This document shows positions 42,076 through 51,490 of a DNA stretch of 64,000 nucleotides, piece after piece. This stretch comes from Pseudomonas putida (GTDB lineage Bacteria; Pseudomonadota; Gammaproteobacteria; Pseudomonadales; Pseudomonadaceae), in NCBI RefSeq assembly GCF_001636055.1, contig NZ_CP011789.1:1674001-1738000 (forward strand), in the 5' to 3' direction. How positions within the stretch are numbered: the first letter of the stretch is position 1; each line of letters begins with the position of its first letter. The position numbers and the translations under genes were made by a program. The notes beneath the pieces are model-generated. The model saw only the letters and a list, made by a program, of their open reading frames with translations, ran no database searches and was not told the origin of the DNA.

Positions 42076-44139
42076 TCAGGCCGTTCCGATCTCACCGCCA
42101 TCATTGCGTTGAATCACCACGGTAGACGCCCGTGGTCGCACTCGGCTCCCCGCAGGCGTCACATCCGTCGCCTTGTCGGTAGAGGGCCAGTTGCCCGGGT
42201 GCTGGATGTTGATGAACAGCGTCTTGTTGTCCGGCGTGAAGCTGATCCCCGTCACCTCGCAGCCGTTAGGGCCGACGAAGAAGCGCCGCAGGTCCACCTG
42301 GTTCTGCGCGTTGACCGGAATCTGCTTGCCGGTGGCATCGACCAGGTCGGTCGGGATCACCGCCAGCAACTGGTCATTGGTGTAGCTGGTCAAGGTGGTC
42401 TCACCGTTGTCGGTCTCGAACCACAGCACTCCGCGGCTATCGAAGCTCATCCCGTCGGGGCTGGCGAACTGGTTCAGTTCGGTCAGGCCCGAGCGGTTGA
42501 TATCCGGTGCACCGGCCGCGTTGGCGCCGAACACGAAGATATCCCAGGTGAAGCTCTTGTGATCGTCGCTGTCGTGCCAACGGATGATGTGGCCGTGACG
42601 GTTCGGGCCGCGCGGGTTGGCCGCATCCACCTTGGCGGCGGTACGCGCGCTGTTGTTGGTCAGCGTCAGGTAGACATCGCCGTTGAGCGGGTTGACGGCG
42701 GTCCACTCAGGGCGGTCCATCGGCGTGGCGCCGACCGCGTCAGCCGCACCGCGGGTGTTGAGGATGATGCCCGGCAGGTCGCCGTACAGTGCACCCAGCG
42801 TGCTGCCGGCGGTGGTGGGGGTGGCAACGTCCAGCAGCAGCCACACACCCTTGCCGTCGGCATTGAAGCGGGCCACGTAGAGCTTGCCCTTGTCCATGTA
42901 TTTGGCACCGGTGGCCAGGCGGTCGGCCGGGGTGGCGTCGGCCGGATCCCAGACGGCGTCGGAGACGAACTTGTACAGGTACTCGTTGTTCGAGTCGTCG
43001 CCGGTGTACCACACCAGCGGCTTGCCAGCGACCGCCAGGCCCGGGCAGCAGCCCTCGTGGCGGAAGCGACCAAGGGCGGTGCGTTTCACCGCCAGGGTGG
43101 CGCTGTTGTACGGATCGATCTCGACGATGTAGCCGTAAGTGCTGGCTTCGTTGCGGTAGTCGTCGGTGGCGCTGGCGCCGGTCGGGGTCACGTTGAAGCG
43201 GGTGAACTCACCGTTGACCTCGCTGGCATCACCGGCAGCCGTCTCCCACTTGTATTGGCCGCTGCTGGCACTGACGCCGATGCGCACCTGGTCTGCCGGG
43301 CGCACGCCCTTGTTGACGAAGATGCCAGGCCAGTTTTCTTCGCACGTCAGGTACGTGCCCCACGGCGTGTAGCCGTTACCGCAGTTGTTGTTGGTACCGC
43401 GTGCCTGGGTGCCGGTCGGCGAGAACTTGGTCTTGACGTGATCGGTGCCGCGCAGGGGCCCGGCGATGTCCATCAGCGAAGCGGTGGTGAAGCGGCGGTT
43501 GAGCGGGTCGTTCTGCATCACCTGCCAGCGGCCGTTGACCTTGCTCAGGCGCACCACGCCGGCGCCGTGGGCGTTGATCTCCTTGCGCACTTCCTCGACC
43601 GGGCGCTTGCCAGTGCCATCGGTGGTCGGGCCGTTCGGGTGCAGCGCGTCGGCTTCGATGTATTCGAAGTTGATCGCCAGCAAACCATCGTCGGAGCTGC
43701 CGTTGATGGGGAAGAAGTGCATGCCGTCATGGTTCATGCCCATCGCGTTGGCCTGGTCGGTCGAGGTATTGCTGCCGTCGGACTTCCACGGATTGCCGTT
43801 GCTGTTCAGCGGCGTGCCCCACGGCGCGATCACGTAGGCGCTGTAACCGGCGGCAATGACGCAAGCGTCGGTGCGCGAACCGGCGATGGACTGGAAGCCC
43901 AGCTTGAGCTTGGCTGGCGGTTCGGTCACAGGCGGCTCGGTGACCGGATCATCGTGATGGGAGCTGCCGCCACCACCGTCGAAACAGGCGGTCAGGCCGG
44001 TGCCTGCGATCATCGCGATGGCCGCGCCGAGGCTGCCGCGCATCACGGTACGACGGCTCAGGTAGGTATCCATCACACTGGCCATCGGCAGGTTGCCGCT
44101 CTGGTTCCGGTCCAGGTTATCGCCGGTTTCTCGACTCAT
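42076..44139 (-). CDS. phoX: PhoX-family phosphatase, Tat lipoprotein
   Basis: Extracytoplasmic calcium-dependent alkaline phosphatase of the PhoX (DUF839) family, 687 residues. An N-terminal Tat motif LSRRTVMRGSLG is followed by a hydrophobic stretch and lipobox GLTAC, then a Gly/Ser/Pro-rich linker. The body has PhoX blocks such as GEVYLTLTNNS-like sequence, FASPDGMSFDSRGVLW and a C-terminal GCEVTGISFTPDNKTLFINI. A Tat-translocated, possibly lipid-anchored enzyme inside a type II secretion locus suggests that it is a secreted substrate. Pho control is inferred from the nearby Pho box. Confidence 0.88.
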   Translation of the reverse strand: MSRETGDNLDRNQSGNLPMASVMDTYLSRRTVMRGSLGAAIAMIAGTGLTACFDGGGGSSHHDDPVTEPPVTEPPAKLKLGFQSIAGSRTDACVIAAGYSAYVIAPWGTPLNSNGNPWKSDGSNTSTDQANAMGMNHDGMHFFPINGSSDDGLLAINFEYIEADALHPNGPTTDGTGKRPVEEVRKEINAHGAGVVRLSKVNGRWQVMQNDPLNRRFTTASLMDIAGPLRGTDHVKTKFSPTGTQARGTNNNCGNGYTPWGTYLTCEENWPGIFVNKGVRPADQVRIGVSASSGQYKWETAAGDASEVNGEFTRFNVTPTGASATDDYRNEASTYGYIVEIDPYNSATLAVKRTALGRFRHEGCCPGLAVAGKPLVWYTGDDSNNEYLYKFVSDAVWDPADATPADRLATGAKYMDKGKLYVARFNADGKGVWLLLDVATPTTAGSTLGALYGDLPGIILNTRGAADAVGATPMDRPEWTAVNPLNGDVYLTLTNNSARTAAKVDAANPRGPNRHGHIIRWHDSDDHKSFTWDIFVFGANAAGAPDINRSGLTELNQFASPDGMSFDSRGVLWFETDNGETTLTSYTNDQLLAVIPTDLVDATGKQIPVNAQNQVDLRRFFVGPNGCEVTGISFTPDNKTLFINIQHPGNWPSTDKATDVTPAGSRVRPRASTVVIQRNDGGEIGTA

Positions 44140-44279
44140 CAGGGTGTCCTTGTAATGGCTGAGTAAGAGGAACCGCGACTTTAGGGGGCAAGTGTGATGA
44201 TTGATTGGCAAAAATATTAACGGGGTTTTAAAACCTAGCGCTATTAGTAACAAGATTTGTCAGAGCTTTACCGCATCGG

Positions 44280-44308
44280 CTGTCGGATTTCTGCCATCAA
44301 ACTGTCAC
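44280..44308 (+). promoter_or_regulatory. Three-unit Pho box
   Basis: CTGTCGG, CTGCCAT and CTGTCAC start exactly 11 bases apart, as in PhoB-binding direct repeats (7-bp units, 4-bp spacers). It lies 46 bases before the lipoprotein-gsp operon and between divergent phoX and that operon. Confidence 0.8.
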
Positions 44309-44353
44309 GCAGCCACCCCAATATCCGGGGCCGAACGTGAACTCAGGTTAGGG

Positions 44354-46006
44354 ATGGCGGGGTCGATGGCGAGCAGTGTGCGCAGACGCGAAGTGATTGG
44401 CTGGATGGGCGTCGGGGCCTTGGCGCCTTTGTTGGGCGCCTGCTCCGCGATCCCCGGTCAGCGCGGCGGCGATGCCTCGCTCGAACTGCTCTATGTCGCC
44501 GACACCCTCGATGCCCGCGAGCCTGGCCTGCCAGTGGTGCCTGCCACGCGCCTGGGGCCGGTCAGCCATCTGGGGCGTGCTCCATGGATGACCGGCAGCC
44601 ATGCCAGTAGCGGCCATGCCGAGCTCGCGCCATTGCTCAATGCCGGCCAGGCCAGCCAGGCGCGCCTCGGCGGTTATGCCGTGTTGGCCGCACTGATGGA
44701 GCAGATGCGCAACGAGGCCGGCGCCGAGCGCTGCCTGACCCTGGAGAACGGCCAGAACTGGAATGGCAGCGGCCTGGCCTACCTGACCCAAGGCGATAGT
44801 GGCGTGCAAGGCAGCCGGATACTGGCCAGCGACGTGCGTGTGAGCAGCGATGAGCGCGTGCTGTGGCCGCAACGCTGCGCCGCCCTCTATCGCCAGTCCC
44901 CTGCAATCACCCTCGGCGCTGGTCTTGGCGCTGAACAGGCCAAGGGCCTGGGTGTCGAGCCCCTGCGCGTGTTCGAGCGCGGCGGCGTGCGCATTGCGGT
45001 GGTCGGTGTGACTGACCCTTACGCCCAGGATCAGAAAGCCTCGCTCAAGCAGTGGTACCAATCATTGCTGCCAAGTTTCCAACAAGCGCGGCGCGAGGCC
45101 GACCTGGTGGTCGCCCTGGCGGATGTTGGCACTGGCCCTGGCCTGTGGCTTGCCGAGCGGATCGACGACATCGATGTGCTGCTGTGTGCCCGTGGCCAGG
45201 ATCTGTGGCCGTCTCCGGTACCTGTCACGCAAGCGTCGGGGCGCAAGGTGCCGGTGCTGTTCGCCGGGTGTCGCGCCAGTGGCGTCTATCGCCTGCGCTG
45301 TCAGCACACAGCAGGGCAGTGGCGATTCGAGGCGCGCTTCGTACCCGCTTTCGACGATCAGCTTTCGCCCACTGCCCAGGCGCGTGCCAGCCAGTTACGC
45401 AGCACGCTGCGCCAGCAACGCGCCGGTCATGCCGCCTGGCTCGACCAGCCGCTGGCCCGTGCGCCGCAGCCCTTGTGGCGTCGTGACACCCGTGGCGGCA
45501 GCTGGGACCGTCTCCTGCACCAGGCCCTGGCCGACGACTCGAGCATGCCGGTGCTATTGCCGGGCCTGCGTTACGACCATCCGCTGCCAGCAGGCCAGGC
45601 GATCACCCGCGAGCACCTGATCAGCCTCACCGGCGGCTACCCGGCGCCGGTGGTCGAGGCGCCTGCGCGCCAGGTGGAACAGGTGCTGGAGAATGCCGCC
45701 GAGCAGTTGTTCGGCGATCCGCTGCTGCTCGACAACAGCCAGGACCTGCCGCGCTGGCAAGGCCACGCCTGGCAGGTCAGCTACAGCCCGATGGGCAAGC
45801 GTGTCGCCGGGTTGCCCACGGTGCAGGGCCTGTGCCGCACCTTCGGCCTGCACTTCGATGCCCAGGCCGGCGAGCCGCTGTGGCAGAAGGTCGAGGCCTG
45901 GCTGGCGCGCCAGGAGCCGAACTGGCAACTGGCGTCGCTGCAACTGCCCCAGGTGCGCTATGTGCAGGGGCATCCGGGGTGGCATCCGCGCCAGGTGGCC
46001 TCGTGA
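44354..46006 (+). CDS. SoxB/5'-nucleotidase-like Tat lipoprotein lacking metal ligands
   Basis: The 550-residue protein has a Tat-type signal VRRREVIGWMGVG with lipobox LLGAC. The overall layout follows SoxB/UshA metallophosphatases, but every expected ligand site reads as lost. The DxH site is LLYVADTLDA, GGD is ENGQNWNGS, no GNHE is seen, the SHxG-like site is ALADVGTGPG, and GHTH becomes CARGQDLW. The C-terminal nucleotide-binding-type domain remains (EHLISLTGGYPAP). I infer a pseudoenzyme, possibly a binding protein or secretion accessory. It ends inside the gspC start. ATG 44366 is an alternative start. Confidence 0.7.
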   Translation: MAGSMASSVRRREVIGWMGVGALAPLLGACSAIPGQRGGDASLELLYVADTLDAREPGLPVVPATRLGPVSHLGRAPWMTGSHASSGHAELAPLLNAGQASQARLGGYAVLAALMEQMRNEAGAERCLTLENGQNWNGSGLAYLTQGDSGVQGSRILASDVRVSSDERVLWPQRCAALYRQSPAITLGAGLGAEQAKGLGVEPLRVFERGGVRIAVVGVTDPYAQDQKASLKQWYQSLLPSFQQARREADLVVALADVGTGPGLWLAERIDDIDVLLCARGQDLWPSPVPVTQASGRKVPVLFAGCRASGVYRLRCQHTAGQWRFEARFVPAFDDQLSPTAQARASQLRSTLRQQRAGHAAWLDQPLARAPQPLWRRDTRGGSWDRLLHQALADDSSMPVLLPGLRYDHPLPAGQAITREHLISLTGGYPAPVVEAPARQVEQVLENAAEQLFGDPLLLDNSQDLPRWQGHAWQVSYSPMGKRVAGLPTVQGLCRTFGLHFDAQAGEPLWQKVEAWLARQEPNWQLASLQLPQVRYVQGHPGWHPRQVAS

Positions 46007-46428
46007 TCGGGCTGGCGCGCCTGCCCAACGTGCTGCTGCTGACCCTGGCCGGCTGGCTCGTTGCCCAGTGCATCCTGCAACTGAGTCGCCAGCCGCAACC
46101 GCTCAGTGTCCCGCGCGAACAGACACCCACCTTGCCAGGCCTGATGGTCGGTCACTGGCAGGCGCCACCCGAAGAGGGCGGCATTCCCCTGACGCGCCTG
46201 CCCCTGCAATACCTCGGCGGGCTCAAGGCCGAGCCGCTGTCCGCCACCGTGGTGGTGCTGCGCTTCGGCCAGCAGGTTCGCACCCTGGGCCGCGGCCAGC
46301 GCCTGGCGCCAGGGATCGTGCTGCAGGACATCGACGCCGATGGCCTGATTTTCGACAACCAGGGGCGGCGCGAGCGCCTGCCCTGGCCGCCACGGCCCGC
46401 CGTGACCGGCTTCAAGCGGCAAGGATGA
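46003..46428 (+). CDS. gspC: Type II secretion protein GspC
   Basis: Inner-membrane protein linking the platform to the secretin. The 141-residue form has one N-terminal membrane helix (NVLLLTLAGWLVAQCILQ) and a homology region with TRLPLQYLGGLKAEP, but no PDZ domain. It is shorter than canonical GspC. GTG 46003 overlaps the lipoprotein stop by 4 bases. Confidence 0.75.
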   Translation: MIGLARLPNVLLLTLAGWLVAQCILQLSRQPQPLSVPREQTPTLPGLMVGHWQAPPEEGGIPLTRLPLQYLGGLKAEPLSATVVVLRFGQQVRTLGRGQRLAPGIVLQDIDADGLIFDNQGRRERLPWPPRPAVTGFKRQG

Positions 46429-46431
46429 GCA

Positions 46432-48387
46432 ATGATCGCAAGATACGCTGTGGCCTGCGTGCTGAGCCTCGGCCTGTGCTTTGCGCAGGCGTGGGCCGAA
46501 GACCCTGAAGTCGACGAAGAGGGCGTGCCCCAATACGAGGTGAACTTCGTCGACACCGACATGGGCGAGTTCATCGACAGCGTCTCGCGCATCACCGGCA
46601 CCACGTTCATCGTCGATCCGCGGGTCACCGGCAAGGTCACGGTACGCACCGTCGATCGCCACGACGCCGAAGCCATCTACGACATCTTCCTCGCCCAGTT
46701 GCGTGCCCAGGGCTTTGCCGCCGTCGACCTGCCCAACGGCAGCGTGAAGATCGTCCCCGACCAGGCCGCGCGCCTGGAGCCGGTGCCGGTGGAGAACGCC
46801 GGCAAACAGAGCAAGGGCAGCGACGGCGTGGCGACCCGAGTATTCAATGTGCGCAACGCCGCCAGCGAACAGATGCTCGGCATCCTCAAGCCGCTGATCG
46901 ACCCGCGCGTCGGGGTGATCACCCCATACCCTGCCGCCAACCTGCTGGTGGTCACCGACTGGCGCAGCAACCTGGAGCGCATCGACAAGCTGCTACGCCA
47001 GCTCGACCAGGTCAGCGACGAACCCTTGCAGGTGATGCCACTCAAGCATGCCAGCGCCGCCGACACCGCGCCCCTGGTCACCCGCCTGCTGGCCCGCGAG
47101 CAGGGCGCCGACAGTGCCCAGGTGGTGGCCGACCCGCGCAGCAATGCGCTGCTGGTGCGCGGCAGCGCCGACAGCCGCGAGCGCGTGCGTGCGCTGCTTG
47201 GTCAACTCGACCGGCCCAGCGACAACCTGCACAGCAGCAACACCCAGGTGATCTACCTGCGTCACGCCAATGCTGCGGAAGTGGTCAAGGTGCTGCGCGG
47301 TCTCGGCCAGGACGGCGGGGTGCCCGATGCGCCCGCAGGCGAAGGCAGGGAGGCGCCGGTACGCACGGCCAGCGATTCTGGCGTGCGCCTGGAGTATGAA
47401 GAAGGCGCCAACGCGGTGGTCATGGTTGGCCCTGACAGCGAGCTTGCGGCCTATCGCAACATCGTCGAGCAACTCGATATCCGCCGCGCCCAGGTGGTGG
47501 TCGAGGCGATCATCGCCGAGGTGTCCGACAGCAGCGCCCAGGAGCTCGGCGTGCAGTGGCTGTTCGCCGACGAGAAGTTCGGCGCCGGCATCGTCAACTT
47601 CGGCAGCAACGGGGTGAACATCGCCAACATTGCTGGCGCTGCTGCCAGCGGCGACAACAAGGAACTGGGCAAACTGCTCTCGGCAACCACGGGCGCCACC
47701 GCCGGCATCGGCCATTTCGGCGGCGGTTTCAACTTCGCCATGCTGATCAATGCGCTCAAGGGCAAGAGCGGGTTCAACCTGCTGTCGACCCCGACCCTGC
47801 TGACCCTGGACAACGCCGAGGCGTCGATCCTGGTCGGTCAGGAGGTGCCCTTCGTCACCGGCTCCGTGACCCAGAACAACGCCAACCCCTACCAGACCAT
47901 CGAACGCAAGGAGGTGGGGGTGAAGCTGCGCATCAAGCCGCAGGTCAACAGCGACAACAGCGTACGCCTGGACATCGTCCAGGAAGTGTCCTCGATCGCC
48001 GACTCGCGCGCCGCCAGCGATGTGATCACCAACAAGCGCGAGATCAAGACCAAGGTCATGGTCGATGACAATGGCCTGGTGATTCTCGGTGGCCTGATCA
48101 GCGACGAATCCACGACCAGCAACCAGCGCGTGCCGTTGCTCGGTGACATCCCCGTGCTGGGTCGCTTGTTCCGCTCCGACAGCAACCGCAACGTGAAGCA
48201 GAACCTGATGGTGTTCATCCGCCCGCGGATCATGCGCGACGGGCCGAGCCTTGCCGGGCTGAGCCAGGAAAAGTACCGCAGCCTGCAGCAGGACACCGCC
48301 TTGCAGATGCCGGAACTCGCCGAAGGTGGCGCCTTGCTCAAGGCGTTTCCGGCCAGTCGCGCGCGGCTTGAAGGCGGTGACTGGTGA
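46432..48387 (+). CDS. gspD: Type II secretion secretin GspD
   Basis: Forms the outer-membrane channel. The 651-residue protein has a signal peptide (cleavage after AWA near 22), N0 (NFVDTDMGEFIDSVS), three N1-N3 repeats, and the secretin domain with VPFVTGSV and the C-terminal VPLLGDIPVLGRLFRS. No long S-domain follows, so a dedicated pilotin is not evident. Confidence 0.95.
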   Translation: MIARYAVACVLSLGLCFAQAWAEDPEVDEEGVPQYEVNFVDTDMGEFIDSVSRITGTTFIVDPRVTGKVTVRTVDRHDAEAIYDIFLAQLRAQGFAAVDLPNGSVKIVPDQAARLEPVPVENAGKQSKGSDGVATRVFNVRNAASEQMLGILKPLIDPRVGVITPYPAANLLVVTDWRSNLERIDKLLRQLDQVSDEPLQVMPLKHASAADTAPLVTRLLAREQGADSAQVVADPRSNALLVRGSADSRERVRALLGQLDRPSDNLHSSNTQVIYLRHANAAEVVKVLRGLGQDGGVPDAPAGEGREAPVRTASDSGVRLEYEEGANAVVMVGPDSELAAYRNIVEQLDIRRAQVVVEAIIAEVSDSSAQELGVQWLFADEKFGAGIVNFGSNGVNIANIAGAAASGDNKELGKLLSATTGATAGIGHFGGGFNFAMLINALKGKSGFNLLSTPTLLTLDNAEASILVGQEVPFVTGSVTQNNANPYQTIERKEVGVKLRIKPQVNSDNSVRLDIVQEVSSIADSRAASDVITNKREIKTKVMVDDNGLVILGGLISDESTTSNQRVPLLGDIPVLGRLFRSDSNRNVKQNLMVFIRPRIMRDGPSLAGLSQEKYRSLQQDTALQMPELAEGGALLKAFPASRARLEGGDW

Positions 48388-49835
48388 TGCTCGGCTACCG
48401 CCTGGCGCGTCAGGCTGGCGTTGCCATGGCCCCGGACGATCAGGGCTGGCAGCTATGGTTGCGCGAGGATGCCGACAGCGACCAGGTGCAAGAGCTGCTG
48501 CGCGTGCATGGCCAGCCACTGCGCCTGGAGCGCCTCGATCGCGCCGCTTTCGACGAGCGCCTGGGTCAGCTCTACCAGGCTGCCGACTCGGCCACCGCCG
48601 CATTGATCGAAGGCATCGGCGAGCAGGTTGACCTCGACAGCCTGATGAGCGAAATGCCACGCATCGAAGATCTGCTCGAAAGCGACGACGAAGCGCCGGT
48701 GATCCGCCTGATCAACGGCCTGTTCGGCCAGGCCCTGCGCCTGCGTGCCTCGGACATCCACATCGAAACCTTCGAGCAGAGCCTGGTGGTGCGCCTGCGC
48801 GTCGATGGGCACCTGCGCGAAGTGCTGCGCCCGCCGCGTGCGCTGTCGGCCATGCTGGTGTCGCGGATCAAGGTCATGGCGCGCCTGGACATCGCCGAGA
48901 AGCGCCAGCCCCAGGACGGACGCATCACCCTGCGCGCCGCCGGGCGCGAGGTGGACGTGCGGGTCTCGACGCTGCCCGGCATCCACGGCGAGCGCGTGGT
49001 GATGCGCGTGCTCGACAAGCAGGCCAGCCTGCTGGCACTGGACAACCTCGGCATGCCCGCCGCGGCCTTGCAGGGCCTGCGCGCGTGCCTGGCGCGGCCC
49101 AATGGCATCGTGCTCTCCACCGGCCCCACCGGCTCCGGCAAGACCACCACGCTGTATGCCAGCCTCAACAGCCTCAACGACGGCAGCCGCAATATCCTCA
49201 CCGTCGAAGACCCGGTGGAATACGCCATTGCCGGTATCGGCCAGACCGCGATCAACCCGCGTGCCGGGCTGACCTTCGCCACCGGCCTGCGCGCGATCCT
49301 GCGCCAGGACCCTGACGTGATCATGCTCGGTGAAATCCGCGACCAGGAGACTGCGCAGATCGCCGTGCAGGCCAGCTTGACCGGTCACCTGGTGCTCTCG
49401 ACCTTGCACACCAACAGCGCTGTCGGCGCAGTGACGCGCCTGCGTGACATGGGCATAGAACCCTTCCTGATCGCCTCCAGCCTGCGCGGGGTGCTGGCCC
49501 AGCGCCTGGTCCGACGCCTGTGCAGTTGTGCCGAGCCGCGCCCGTTGCTCGCCGCCGAGCGGCGTCTGTGGCCGGAACTGGCGGCGTTGCAGGCCACCCA
49601 CCACCCCGTGGGCTGCGACAGTTGCCAGGGCAGCGGTTATGTCGGGCGCTTGGGGCTGTATGAATTCATCGAGCTGGATGCAGGGTTGGTCGGCCTGCTT
49701 TATGAGGGCGCCAGCGAAGTGACGATGCAGGCGCACCTGGCCACGCGTCGGCAGAGCCTGGTGGCCATGGCCAGCGACTGCCTGGCCCGTGGCGAGACCA
49801 GCCTGGCCGAAGTGCTGCGTGTGGTGCAGGGCTGA
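48387..49835 (+). CDS. gspE: Type II secretion ATPase GspE
   Basis: Cytoplasmic hexameric ATPase driving pseudopilus assembly, 482 residues. Walker A is STGPTGSGKTTTLYASL, the Asp box EDPVEYAI, Walker B VIMLGEIRDQETAQIA and the His box LHTNSAVGAV. C-terminal Cys pairs CSCAE and CDSCQG form the zinc region. ATG 48387 overlaps the gspD stop (GTG 48384 also possible). Confidence 0.95.
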   Translation: MLGYRLARQAGVAMAPDDQGWQLWLREDADSDQVQELLRVHGQPLRLERLDRAAFDERLGQLYQAADSATAALIEGIGEQVDLDSLMSEMPRIEDLLESDDEAPVIRLINGLFGQALRLRASDIHIETFEQSLVVRLRVDGHLREVLRPPRALSAMLVSRIKVMARLDIAEKRQPQDGRITLRAAGREVDVRVSTLPGIHGERVVMRVLDKQASLLALDNLGMPAAALQGLRACLARPNGIVLSTGPTGSGKTTTLYASLNSLNDGSRNILTVEDPVEYAIAGIGQTAINPRAGLTFATGLRAILRQDPDVIMLGEIRDQETAQIAVQASLTGHLVLSTLHTNSAVGAVTRLRDMGIEPFLIASSLRGVLAQRLVRRLCSCAEPRPLLAAERRLWPELAALQATHHPVGCDSCQGSGYVGRLGLYEFIELDAGLVGLLYEGASEVTMQAHLATRRQSLVAMASDCLARGETSLAEVLRVVQG

Positions 49836-49837
49836 GC

Positions 49838-51040
49838 ATGCCGACCTATCGCTACCAGGCCCTGGACCTGGCAGGTAAACCGCACAAGGCCAGCGTGCAG
49901 GCCGACAGCGAGCGCCATGCCCGCCAGTTGTTGCGTGAGCAGGGGTTGTTCGCGCGCAAGCTGCAACGCCACGAAGGCAGCCTGCGGCAACCGCGCCGTC
50001 AGCGCCTGAGCCGTGCCCAGCTGTGCGAGCTGACCCGCCAATTGGCCACGCTGACCGGCGCTGGCATCCCCTTGGTCGATGCCCTGGCCACGCTCGAACG
50101 GCAACTGCGCGCGCCCGCCTTGCAGGCCGTGCTGGTGTCGGTGCGCGGCGCGCTTGCCGAAGGCCTGGGGCTGGCCCGCAGCCTTGCCCGGCAAGGCGCG
50201 CCGTTCACCGGGCTGTACTGCGCGCTGGTCGAAGCGGGCGAGCGCTCCGGGCGGCTGGCGCAGGTGTTGACGCGCCTGGCGGATCACCTGGAGCAGGTCC
50301 AGCGCCAACAGCACAAGGCGCGCACTGCGCTGATCTATCCCTGCGTGCTGATGGGCGTGTCGCTGGCGGTGGTGGTGGGTCTGATGACGTTCGTGGTGCC
50401 CAAGCTGACCGAGCAGTTCGCCCATTCCGGGCAGGCGCTGCCGCTGATCACCTCGCTGCTGATCGCCATCAGCCAGGGCCTGGCCAGTGCCGGCCCCTGG
50501 CTGCTGGGTGCAGCGCTCCCGCTGACGCTGTTGAGCGGCTGGCTGTTGCGCAAGCCGCACTGGCGCCTGCGCCGCGACGACCTGCTGCTGCGCCTGCCGC
50601 GTATCGGCAGCCTGCTGCAAGTGCTGGAGAGCGCACGGCTGGCGCGCAGCCTGGCGATTCTCTGCGGCAGTGGCGTGGCCCTGCTCGAAGCCCTGCAGGT
50701 GGCCAGCGAAACGGTTGCCAACCAGCGTATCCGCCTGGCCCTGGAGCAGGTGCGCCTGCAGGTCCAGGGCGGCACCAGCCTGCATCGGGCGCTGGATGCC
50801 AGCGGCCAGTTTCCACCGCTGCTGGTGAACATGGTCGGCAGCGGCGAGGCCAGCGGCACCCTGGCCGACATGCTCGAGCGCGTGGCCGACGACCAGGAGC
50901 GCGGCTTCGCCCGCCAGGTCGACACTGCCATGGCGCTCTTCGAACCTCTGATGATCCTGGTGATGGGCGGCGTGGTGCTGTTCATCGTGCTGGCGGTGCT
51001 GTTGCCGATCATGCAGCTCAACCAGGGTCTGCAACTGTGA
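49838..51040 (+). CDS. gspF: Type II secretion inner-membrane platform protein GspF
   Basis: The 400-residue platform protein has two repeated cytoplasmic domains and three membrane segments (LIYPCVLMGVSLAVVVGLM, LLGAALPLTLLSGWLL and VMGGVVLFIVLAVLLPIM). It starts MPTYRYQALDLAGKP, typical of PilC/GspF. Confidence 0.93.
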   Translation: MPTYRYQALDLAGKPHKASVQADSERHARQLLREQGLFARKLQRHEGSLRQPRRQRLSRAQLCELTRQLATLTGAGIPLVDALATLERQLRAPALQAVLVSVRGALAEGLGLARSLARQGAPFTGLYCALVEAGERSGRLAQVLTRLADHLEQVQRQQHKARTALIYPCVLMGVSLAVVVGLMTFVVPKLTEQFAHSGQALPLITSLLIAISQGLASAGPWLLGAALPLTLLSGWLLRKPHWRLRRDDLLLRLPRIGSLLQVLESARLARSLAILCGSGVALLEALQVASETVANQRIRLALEQVRLQVQGGTSLHRALDASGQFPPLLVNMVGSGEASGTLADMLERVADDQERGFARQVDTAMALFEPLMILVMGGVVLFIVLAVLLPIMQLNQGLQL

Positions 51041-51054
51041 AAAGGAGTCTTTGC

Positions 51055-51489
51055 ATGCAGTATCGCGCCAAGCGTCAGCGCGGCTTCACCCTCATGGAGA
51101 TCATGGTGGTGATCTTCATCATCGGCCTGCTCATCGCGGTGGTCGCGCCCAGCGTGCTGGGCAACCAGGACAAGGCCATGCGCCAGAAGGTGATGGCTGA
51201 CCTGGCCACCCTCGAGCAGGCACTGGATATGTACCGCCTCGACAACCTGCGCTTTCCCAGCAGCGAGCAAGGCCTCGCTGCATTGGTGAAGAAACCGGCC
51301 CAGGAGCCGCTGCCGCGTGCCTGGCGCAGCGATGGCTACATCCGTCGCCTGCCGGAAGACCCGTGGGGCACACCGTACCAGTACCGCATGCCGGGCGAGC
51401 ATGGTCGTGTCGATGTCTATTCGCTCGGCGCCGATGGCGTGGCCGGTGGCGAAGGGCTGGATGCCGACCTGGGCAACTGGGAGCTCTGA
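51055..51489 (+). CDS. gspG: Type II secretion major pseudopilin GspG
   Basis: The 144-residue main pseudopilin. A leader ending KRQRG is cut before FTLMEIMVVIFIIGLLIAVV (Glu+5). The C-terminal region has PEDPWGTPYQYRMPGEHG, the calcium-binding loop SLGADGVAGGEGLDADLGNW and the end WEL. AAAGGAG precedes the start. Confidence 0.95.
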   Translation: MQYRAKRQRGFTLMEIMVVIFIIGLLIAVVAPSVLGNQDKAMRQKVMADLATLEQALDMYRLDNLRFPSSEQGLAALVKKPAQEPLPRAWRSDGYIRRLPEDPWGTPYQYRMPGEHGRVDVYSLGADGVAGGEGLDADLGNWEL

Positions 51490-51490
51490 C

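Noticed and set aside
42109..44166. Plus-strand frame opposite phoX
   Set aside because: PhoX family motifs, Tat signal and lipobox are on the minus strand.
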